Source of the DNA: Rhodocyclaceae bacterium
Lineage (GTDB): Bacteria > Pseudomonadota > Gammaproteobacteria > Burkholderiales > Rhodocyclaceae
Assembly (NCBI GenBank): GCA_020445765.1
Contig: JAGRFY010000048.1
Coordinates: 1 to 40,688 of the forward strand
Direction of reading: 5' to 3'
Length of the DNA: 40,688 nucleotides
Part shown: positions 35,151 to 40,688 of the stretch, one piece after another
Position numbering within the stretch: position 1 is the first letter of the stretch
Layout of the letters: the number at the start of each line of letters is the position of its first letter
Made by a program: the position numbers and the translations under genes
The notes under the pieces: model-generated
Databases searched by the model: none
What the model saw: only the letters and a program-made list of their open reading frames with translations
What the model was told of the DNA's origin: nothing

Positions 35151-36023
35151 CTACTCCAGCAGACCGGCGCTGCGTGCCGCCGCCTCGATGCCGTCGTAGT
35201 TGGCCGTGCGGGTCGGAATGAAGCGCGAGGCCCGCTGCAGGTCGAGGATCGCCTTGTGCTGCGGATTGGCCGGATCGAGCGCGACGAACGCGTCCCGGAT
35301 GCGCTCGGCCAAGGCCGGATCGAGCCCGCCGCGCACGGTCCAGTTGTAGTCGTAGTACGGCGGGGTGGTGTAGAACACGTGTACCCGGGCAGTATCGACG
35401 CGCCCCTGGGCGACCAGCTTGTCCCACACCGACGCATTGATCGCGCCGGCCTCGACGCGCCCCGACTCGACGAATGCGGCAGTGGCATCGTGGGCGCCGG
35501 AGAATGCGATTCGGCCGAGGTCGCGGTCGGGCTCGACGCCGGCCTGGCGCAGGAAGTGGCGCGGCATCAGGTGACCGGAGGTCGACGACGGCGAACCGAA
35601 CGCGAAGCTCGCCCCCTTCAGATCGCCGAGACCCTTGATGCGCTCGCTGGCGGTGATGAACTTGGATGTGAACTTCGCATCCTCGTCGCGCTGCACCAGA
35701 GGCTCGACGCGACCGCCGGAGCGCAGCTTGGCCTGGACGAAGGTGAAGCCGCCGAGCCAGGCCAGGTCCACCCGGTCGCTGGCCAGCGCCTCGACAACCG
35801 CCGCATAGTCGGTGACCGGGACGAACTCGACGGGCATGCCGAGGCGATCCTCGAGGTAGGCGCCGAGGGGCGCGAACTTGCGCTGCAGTTCGGTCGGCGA
35901 CTCGTCGGGGATCGCCGACACCCGCAGGGTGTTCGCTGCCAGACTGGGAAATGAAACGAAAAGACCGCCGAAGGCGGCCGCAAGGGCGCGCAGCAGCGCG
36001 CGACGCGGTGCGTCGAAAACCAT
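35151..36023 (-). CDS. phnD: PhnD-type periplasmic binding protein (phosphonate/phosphite-like, possibly selenate)
   Basis: Secreted binding protein of 290 residues. The signal peptide ends near PSLAA and the mature part begins NTLRVSAIPDESPTELQRKF. Family marks are FVPVTDYAAVVEALASDRVDLAWLGG and the anion-site region FGSPSSTSGHLMPRHFL, then FSGAHDATAAFVE and YTTPPYYDYNWTV. The overall pattern fits the PhnD superfamily; from memory it is close to a subgroup annotated as putative selenate-binding protein, which I cannot confirm here. No C-P lyase, ptxD or selD gene is in the window, so the substrate is open. ATG 36023 has GGGAG 9 bases upstream. Expression probably depends on the structured leader and promoter upstream. 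Confidence 0.9.
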   Translation of the reverse strand: MVFDAPRRALLRALAAAFGGLFVSFPSLAANTLRVSAIPDESPTELQRKFAPLGAYLEDRLGMPVEFVPVTDYAAVVEALASDRVDLAWLGGFTFVQAKLRSGGRVEPLVQRDEDAKFTSKFITASERIKGLGDLKGASFAFGSPSSTSGHLMPRHFLRQAGVEPDRDLGRIAFSGAHDATAAFVESGRVEAGAINASVWDKLVAQGRVDTARVHVFYTTPPYYDYNWTVRGGLDPALAERIRDAFVALDPANPQHKAILDLQRASRFIPTRTANYDGIEAAARSAGLLE

Positions 36024-36043
36024 CCTGTACTCCCGGCATTTCA

Positions 36044-36149
36044 ACCGCCACGGCGGGGGGTCGGCCACCGCGGCTTACTCGCGACGCGTCGTGGCGCCGC
36101 AGGCTACGGACGGACCCTGCCGTCCCTTCGTGGCGGTACACCGACCGCC
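36044..36149 (-). promoter_or_regulatory. Structured phnD leader with mutually exclusive helices
   Basis: The roughly 125-base leader holds hairpin A, GGCGGT-CGGTGT-ACCGCC (36149-36132), and hairpin B, GGACGG-CAGGGT-CCGTCC (36125-36108). The 3' arm of hairpin A, extended to ACCGCCAC (36137-36130), is also perfectly complementary to GTGGCGGT (36051-36044), which lies just ahead of the phnD ribosome binding site. The arm cannot pair with both, a layout typical of riboswitches and attenuators. No known RNA family is recognised, and GC-rich sequence makes chance pairing fairly easy. Confidence 0.45.
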
Positions 36150-36155
36150 GCCCCG

Positions 36156-36184
36156 ACTATAGCCGCGGCACCGTTGCCGGGCAA
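36156..36184 (-). promoter_or_regulatory. Sigma-70-like promoter of the phnDCEE operon
   Basis: TTGCCC (36184-36179), a 17-bp spacer and TATAGT (36161-36156) on the minus strand. It places transcription start near 36149, at the base of the first leader hairpin, and starts right after the RDD gene. Confidence 0.65.
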
Positions 36185-36200
36185 GGCGAGCGGCAGCGGC

Positions 36201-36656
36201 CTATTGCCTGACCGGGGGCATCAGCACGATCCGACTGCCCGAGATGCGGTCGTGGAGGAATTGCCGGTCGGCGTCGACCAGTGCCCACAGCAGGCCAAGC
36301 CCGGTCAGCACCGAGGGCCACGCCAGCGTGTAGCGCAGCAGCCCCTTGCCACGGGAGACTTCGAGCCCGGTGGCGGCATCGACCAGCTTCAGTCGCCAGG
36401 TCTGCATTGCGAGCGTCTGACCGCCGCGGCGCCAGTACCAGATGAAATAGCCGGCGAGCACGACGTAGATATAGAGCCACTCGAGCCAACCCGGCAAGCT
36501 CACCTGCCAGACCACGCCGACGATCAGCAGCGGCACCATGAAGGTCAGACCAAGCACGCCGAGCAACAGCAGCACTTCGTACAACATCGAGGCCAGTCTT
36601 CTGCGCAGGCCGGCGAGTTCGACCGTCAACCGGCCTTGGACAGGGGTTTCACTCAT
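36201..36656 (-). CDS. RDD-family membrane protein
   Basis: Membrane protein of 151 residues. The N-terminal LRRRLASMLYEVLLLLGVLGLTF helix is the RDD-like opening, with two further hydrophobic segments (WLYIYVVLAGYFIWYW; YTLAWPSVLTGLGLLWALV). GGQTLAMQTWRLKLVDAATG and the C-terminal LHDRISGSRIV are strong family marks. Function is not established; some RDD proteins are Na+/H+ antiporters. ATG 36656 overlaps the DUF3106 stop in ATGA. It closes the sigma-DUF3619-DUF3106-RDD operon. Confidence 0.92.
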   Translation of the reverse strand: MSETPVQGRLTVELAGLRRRLASMLYEVLLLLGVLGLTFMVPLLIVGVVWQVSLPGWLEWLYIYVVLAGYFIWYWRRGGQTLAMQTWRLKLVDAATGLEVSRGKGLLRYTLAWPSVLTGLGLLWALVDADRQFLHDRISGSRIVLMPPVRQ

Positions 36657-37063
36657 CGCGGGTCGTCGGCACGGATGCGGGCGCGTTCTTCGGGCGGCAG
36701 ATTCTGATACTCCTGCCAACGCTCGCGCAAGGCCTCGCGCTGATCGGGCGGTATCGCCAGCCAGTGCCGGTAGCGGTCACGGGCGCGCTCCCGTTCGGCA
36801 GGCGACAGGCGCACCCAGGCACGCATGCGCGACAACAGGTTCTGTTGCTCGCCCGGAGTCAGGGTGTCGTAGTGCTGTCCGATCGCGATCCACTTGCGCC
36901 GCCGCTCGGCATCCATGCCGGCCCATTCGGCCTCGATCGGTCCAAGCACGCCCTGCATCGTCGGCGACAGGTCGCGCCAGAACGGCGGATCGTTCTGGGC
37001 GAGCGCGGCGCCGGCCGCGAGCGCCGACAGCAGGATCAGGAGTCGGCGCGCGTATCCAGCCAT
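36653..37063 (-). CDS. DUF3106 secreted protein
   Basis: Secreted protein of 136 residues. After a signal peptide (MAGYARRLLILLSALAAGAALA) the mature part is a chain of W/L-P-x-x-R/Q helical repeats (WRDLSPTMQGVL, LTPGEQQNLLSRMRAWVRLSPAERERARDRYRHW, IPPDQREALRERWQEYQNLPPEERARI), typical of DUF3106 and similar to the repeated helices of CpxP/Spy-like periplasmic proteins. The start overlaps the DUF3619 gene by 28 bases. It probably acts in an envelope function under the linked sigma factor. Confidence 0.9.
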   Translation of the reverse strand: MAGYARRLLILLSALAAGAALAQNDPPFWRDLSPTMQGVLGPIEAEWAGMDAERRRKWIAIGQHYDTLTPGEQQNLLSRMRAWVRLSPAERERARDRYRHWLAIPPDQREALRERWQEYQNLPPEERARIRADDPR

Positions 37064-37404
37064 TGGCGGAATCCCTCGTCGAGATAGGCATCGATCGGCA
37101 GGTCGTCCACCAGCAGACCGTAGTCGAGGCGGAACGGCTGGGCTTCCGCGACCGTTTGCGGCGGCGCGTGCTCTGGCGTGCCCGCCACCAGCAGCACCGC
37201 CAGCAGGACTGCCGCAAGGGCTGCCGGCACGGCCGGCATTGCCAGTCGATCGAGCAGGCGCCGCCAGCGGCCACCGGCGAAAAGCCCGTCCAGCGCGCGC
37301 GCGCGGGCTTCGGACAGCCGTCTCGCCTGATGCGGGCTGAGACCGCCGCGATCCAGCCGGCGCGCGATGCGATGCGCCAGTCGATCCGATTGGGCTGCAT
37401 TCAT
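37036..37404 (-). CDS. DUF3619 protein, probable membrane anti-sigma partner
   Basis: Protein of 122 residues. The N-terminal cytoplasmic part (MNAAQSDRLAHRIARRLDRG ... LSEARARALDGL) is followed by one membrane helix (PAVPAALAAVLLAVLLVAG) and a short periplasmic tail ending LPIDAYLDEGFRQWLDTRA. ATG 37404 overlaps the sigma-factor stop in ATGA. One-helix proteins coupled in this way to an ECF sigma gene are often anti-sigma factors; I see no zinc-binding HxxxCxxC motif, so that role is inference from context and topology. Confidence 0.87.
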   Translation of the reverse strand: MNAAQSDRLAHRIARRLDRGGLSPHQARRLSEARARALDGLFAGGRWRRLLDRLAMPAVPAALAAVLLAVLLVAGTPEHAPPQTVAEAQPFRLDYGLLVDDLPIDAYLDEGFRQWLDTRADS

Positions 37405-37976
37405 GGTTCGATTCCTCGCGCCCTGAGGGCCTCGGCCAGGGAACGGGTCGCCCTCGAGCAATGGGTCTTGACGCTGCCTTCGGAGCACCCCATCGCCGCC
37501 GCCGTCTCGGCGGTGTCCAACTCTTCCCAGTAACGCATCAGGAATGCCTCCCGTTGACGCTGTGGCAGGCGCGCGATCTCGCGCTCGAGGATGGCCAGCA
37601 ACTGTGCCTGCTCGGCGCGCCGGTGCGGCGCCTCGACCTCGTTGCGGTCGTCGGAGCAGACCAGCGCGTCCAGCGGGTCGGGTGCGTCCTCGTGGGTGTC
37701 GTCGCCGCCCAGACCCAGCTTGGACAGCAGAACGGTCCAAGTATCACGAACCTTGCGCCGTCGCAGCGCGTCACGGATCACGTTCTGCAAGATGCGCTGG
37801 AACAGCATCGGCCACTCGTCCGGTGGCCGCGTGGCGTAGCGCAGGCAAAGTTTCGCCATGGCGTCCTGGACGGCGTCGAGGGCCCCCTCTTCGTCGCGCA
37901 ATGCGAACATCGCATGGCGAAACGCGCGGCGCTCCACCCCTCGCAGGAACCGGTCTAGTTCCGGGCGCGAACGCAG
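37401..37976 (-). CDS. RNA polymerase sigma factor, sigma-70/ECF type, with probable CTG start
   Basis: Sigma factor of about 191 residues. Region 2 spans ELDRFLRGVERRAFRHAMFA ... ALDAVQDAMAKLCLRYATRPPDEWPMLFQRILQNVIRDALRRRKVR; region 4 spans EREIARLPQRQREAFLMRYWEELDTAETAAAMGCSEGSVKTHCSRATRSL, with the DNA-binding helix at the end. No ATG or GTG lies at the expected place. CTG 37976 is preceded by GAGGA at 7 bases, and its product (MRSRPELDRFLRGVERRAF) begins exactly like relatives. TTG in TTGGTCAAG near 38033 is the alternative. It heads an operon with the membrane partner, DUF3106 and RDD genes and diverges from ilvB. Confidence 0.88.
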   Translation of the reverse strand: MRSRPELDRFLRGVERRAFRHAMFALRDEEGALDAVQDAMAKLCLRYATRPPDEWPMLFQRILQNVIRDALRRRKVRDTWTVLLSKLGLGGDDTHEDAPDPLDALVCSDDRNEVEAPHRRAEQAQLLAILEREIARLPQRQREAFLMRYWEELDTAETAAAMGCSEGSVKTHCSRATRSLAEALRARGIEP

Positions 37977-38022
37977 CGCAAAATCCTCGACAAACCAGAC
38001 ATATGGCAGAAATGGGCGTGTC

Positions 38023-38051
38023 TTGACCAAAACCGGGGCGGCCGGTAATGT
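38023..38051 (+). promoter_or_regulatory. Sigma-70 promoter of ilvBHC
   Basis: TTGACC (38023-38028), a 17-bp spacer and TAATGT (38046-38051) give a near-consensus promoter. Transcription would start about 30 bases before the ilvB ATG, leaving no room for a leader-peptide attenuator of the enteric type. Confidence 0.78.
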
Positions 38052-38087
38052 GTCGCGTTTCCCGAAATGAAGCCAGGTGGAACGGAG

Positions 38088-39797
38088 ATGGTCTTGACCG
38101 GTGCGGAGATTGTAGTCAGGTGCCTGCAGGAAGAAAAGGTCGAGTACGTCTTCGGCTATCCGGGTGGCGCGGTCCTGTTCCTCTATGACGAACTGTTCAA
38201 GCAGGATCAGGTCCGTCACGTACTGGTCCGCCACGAGCAGGCTGCGGTCCACGCCGCCGACGGCTATGCCCGCTGCACCGACAAGGTCGGCGTCGCGCTG
38301 GTGACCTCGGGCCCGGGCGCGACCAATGCGGTGACCGGCATCGCCACCGCCTATTGCGACTCGATCCCGCTGGTCATCATCTCGGGTCAGGTGCCGACCG
38401 CGGCGATCGGCCAGGACGCCTTCCAGGAAGTCGACACCGTCGGCATCACCCGCCCGTGCGTCAAGCACAATTACCTGGTCAAGGATGTGCGCGAAGTTGC
38501 CAGCACCATCCGCAAGGCCTTCTATCTAGCCGCCAGCGGCCGCCCCGGCCCGGTGCTGGTGGACATCCCCAAGGACGTGTGCACCCAGAAGTGCGAGTTC
38601 GACTATCCGCGCGAAATCACGATGCGCTCGTACAACCCGGTGACCAAGGGCCATCTCGGCCAGATCCGCAAGGCGCTGCAGCTGCTGCTCGAAGCCGAGC
38701 GCCCGATGATCTACAGCGGCGGCGGCGTGATCCTGTCCGACGCCGCCGAGAAGCTCACGCGCCTGGCCCGGCTGCTCGGCTTCCCGGTCACCAGCACGCT
38801 GATGGGGCTCGGCGGCTACCCGGCCTCGGACGGCCAGTTCCTCGGCATGCTCGGCATGCACGGCACCTACGAAGCCAACATGGGGATGCACTACAGCGAC
38901 GTGTTGCTGGCGGTCGGCGCCCGCTTCGACGACCGCGTCATCGGCGACCCCCGCCACTTTGGCCAGGAGCCGCGCAAGATCATCCATATCGACATCGATC
39001 CATCGTCGATCTCGAAGCGGGTCAAGGTGGACGTGCCGATCGTCGGCAATGTCGCCGATGTGCTCGACGAGATGATCCGGCAGATCGAATCGGGCGGCGC
39101 CCGGCCAGAGCAGGATGCGCTCGACACCTGGTGGAAGCAGATCGACGAATGGCGCCGCCGCGAGTGCCTGAAGTACAAGAATTCGGACGAGATCATCAAG
39201 CCCCAGTACGTCGTCGAGAAACTGTGGGAAGTGACCGGCGGCGATGCCTTCGTGACTTCGGACGTCGGCCAGCACCAGATGTGGGCGGCCCAGTACTACA
39301 AGTTCGAAAAGCCGCGCCGTTGGCTCAATTCGGGTGGCCTCGGCACGATGGGCGTGGGCCTGCCCTACGCGATGGGCGCCCAGCTCGCCCACCCGGGCAG
39401 CCCGGTCGCCTGCATCACCGGCGAGGCCTCGATCCAGATGTGCATCCAGGAGCTGTCCACCTGCAAGCAGTTCCGGCTGCCGATCAAGATCGTCAACCTG
39501 AACAACCGCTACCTGGGCATGGTGCGCCAGTGGCAGGAGCTGTTCCACGGTGGCCGCTATTCGGAGTCCTACATGGATTCGCTGCCGGACTTCGCCAAGC
39601 TGGCCGAGGCGTACGGACACATCGGCATCCGGGTGGACACGCCGGCCGACGTCGAAGGGGCGCTTCGCGAGGCCTTCAAGCAGAAGAACGAACTGGTCTT
39701 TCTCGACTTCCAGGTGGACCAGACCGAAAACGTTTATCCGATGGTCCAGGGCGGCAAGGGTCTGACCGAGATGATCCTGTCCGCCGAGGATCTGTAA
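38088..39797 (+). CDS. ilvB: Acetolactate synthase, large catalytic subunit
   Basis: Thiamine-diphosphate enzyme of 569 residues for the first step of valine, leucine and isoleucine synthesis. The N-terminal domain has YVFGYPGGAVLFLYDEL and the catalytic-Glu region VRHEQAAVHAADGYAR; the FAD-type middle domain follows; the C-terminal domain has the cofactor motif GEASIQMCIQELSTCKQ through NNRYLGMVRQWQE, in which GEAS replaces the common GDGS, as usual in Betaproteobacteria. ATG 38088 has AGGTGG about 7 bases upstream; the in-frame ATG at 38067 lacks a site. The regulatory subunit gene follows after 110 bp. Confidence 0.97.
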   Translation: MVLTGAEIVVRCLQEEKVEYVFGYPGGAVLFLYDELFKQDQVRHVLVRHEQAAVHAADGYARCTDKVGVALVTSGPGATNAVTGIATAYCDSIPLVIISGQVPTAAIGQDAFQEVDTVGITRPCVKHNYLVKDVREVASTIRKAFYLAASGRPGPVLVDIPKDVCTQKCEFDYPREITMRSYNPVTKGHLGQIRKALQLLLEAERPMIYSGGGVILSDAAEKLTRLARLLGFPVTSTLMGLGGYPASDGQFLGMLGMHGTYEANMGMHYSDVLLAVGARFDDRVIGDPRHFGQEPRKIIHIDIDPSSISKRVKVDVPIVGNVADVLDEMIRQIESGGARPEQDALDTWWKQIDEWRRRECLKYKNSDEIIKPQYVVEKLWEVTGGDAFVTSDVGQHQMWAAQYYKFEKPRRWLNSGGLGTMGVGLPYAMGAQLAHPGSPVACITGEASIQMCIQELSTCKQFRLPIKIVNLNNRYLGMVRQWQELFHGGRYSESYMDSLPDFAKLAEAYGHIGIRVDTPADVEGALREAFKQKNELVFLDFQVDQTENVYPMVQGGKGLTEMILSAEDL

Positions 39798-39907
39798 ATC
39801 GACGGTGCGGTCGCGACCCGCAGCGCCACCCGCCCTGCGGCGGCGCGCGGGCCGCGGAGGCCGCGATCCATGCCGTCATATCTGAACTGCCAAATCGAGA
39901 ACGTCGC

Positions 39908-40399
39908 ATGAGACACGTGATCTCCCTGCTCATCGAGAACGAATCCGGCGCGCTGTCGCGTGTGTCGGGCCTGTTCTCGGCCCGCGGCTACAACATCGAG
40001 TCGCTCACCGTCGCGCCCACCGAGGATGCCTCGCTGTCGCGCATGACCATCGTCACGACCGGCTCGGACGACATCATCGAACAGATCAACAAGCAGCTGA
40101 ACAAGCTGGTCGAGGTGGTCAAGGTGGTGGACATTTCGGAGTCGGCCCACATCGAGCGGGAACTGCTGCTGATCAAGGTCCGCGCCACCGGTAAGGATCG
40201 CGAGGAGATGAAGCGGATGGCCGACATCTTCCGCGGGCGCATCATCGACGCCACCGACACCTCTTACGTGATCGAGATGACCGGCAACCAGCAGAAGCTC
40301 GATTCCTTCGTCGCCGCGATCGACGGCGCTGCGATTCTCGAGACCGCCCGCTCCGGTGTCGTCGGCGTCGGCCGCGGTGAACGCGTACTGAAGGTCTGA
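39908..40399 (+). CDS. ilvH: Acetolactate synthase, small regulatory subunit
   Basis: Regulatory subunit of 163 residues. An N-terminal ACT domain (MRHVISLLIENESGALSRVSGLFSARGYNIESLTVAPTED) binds valine for feedback inhibition, and the C-terminal domain (ERELLLIKVRA ... FRGRIIDATDTSYVIEMTG) contacts the catalytic subunit. Length is normal for IlvH. The ribosome binding site is weak (GAGAACG). It lies between ilvB and ilvC in the usual order. Confidence 0.96.
   Translation: MRHVISLLIENESGALSRVSGLFSARGYNIESLTVAPTEDASLSRMTIVTTGSDDIIEQINKQLNKLVEVVKVVDISESAHIERELLLIKVRATGKDREEMKRMADIFRGRIIDATDTSYVIEMTGNQQKLDSFVAAIDGAAILETARSGVVGVGRGERVLKV

Positions 40400-40688
<289 letters not shown>

Overview
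The window is GC-rich (roughly two thirds G+C by eye) and looks like a betaproteobacterial chromosome, most likely Rhodocyclales (Thauera/Azoarcus/Zoogloea relatives). The clues are the ECF sigma-DUF3619-DUF3106-RDD block next to ilvBHC, the acetolactate synthase that reads GEAS where many homologues read GDGS, an IPTL-CTERM surface protein, and a QseBC-type two-component system paired with a small diheme cytochrome. No tRNA, rRNA, CRISPR array or insertion sequence was seen.

Region 1 (1-6857, all minus strand) is the accessory region and the main discovery. Five tightly coupled genes run from right to left: a DUF4062-domain protein, a MoxR-type AAA+ ATPase, a 979-residue protein with a vWA-like region and a C-terminal formylglycine-generating-enzyme-like (FGE, C-type-lectin fold) domain, a small HRDC-domain protein, and a reverse transcriptase with the IGxxxSQ and YMDD hallmarks of diversity-generating retroelements (DGRs). 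The last 30-40 residues of the FGE domain have the layout of a DGR variable repeat. The locus therefore reads as a MoxR/vWA conflict-type NTPase system whose sensor domain is diversified by a DGR in the same operon. The template repeat is not in the window and should lie just left of position 1.

Region 2 (6930-8889, minus) is a probable manganese/metal homeostasis group: a Gdt1/UPF0016 exporter behind a yybP-ykoY-type Mn2+ riboswitch, a universal stress protein and a TerC-family membrane protein. Region 3 (9034-18074) is housekeeping: a UbiH-type hydroxylase, DsbC, acetyl-CoA synthetase with a clear intrinsic terminator, class I fumarase, and a QseBC-like two-component system. Region 4 (18083-28548) holds a diheme cytochrome c gene transcribed with that system and, divergently, a 3225-residue secreted repeat protein. 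A CTTAG-N6-CTTAA box of the PmrA/QseB type sits in the shared promoter region, which suggests that the response regulator controls the giant gene, its own operon, or both.

Region 5 (28552-37976, mainly minus) has a MltB-like transglycosylase and PepN; a PhnD-C-E-E type oxyanion ABC transporter with a sigma-70-like promoter and a leader capable of two mutually exclusive helices; then RDD, DUF3106, DUF3619 and an ECF-like sigma factor, the last probably starting at CTG. Region 6 (38023-40688, plus) is ilvB-ilvH-ilvC behind a good sigma-70 promoter; ilvC runs off the right edge.
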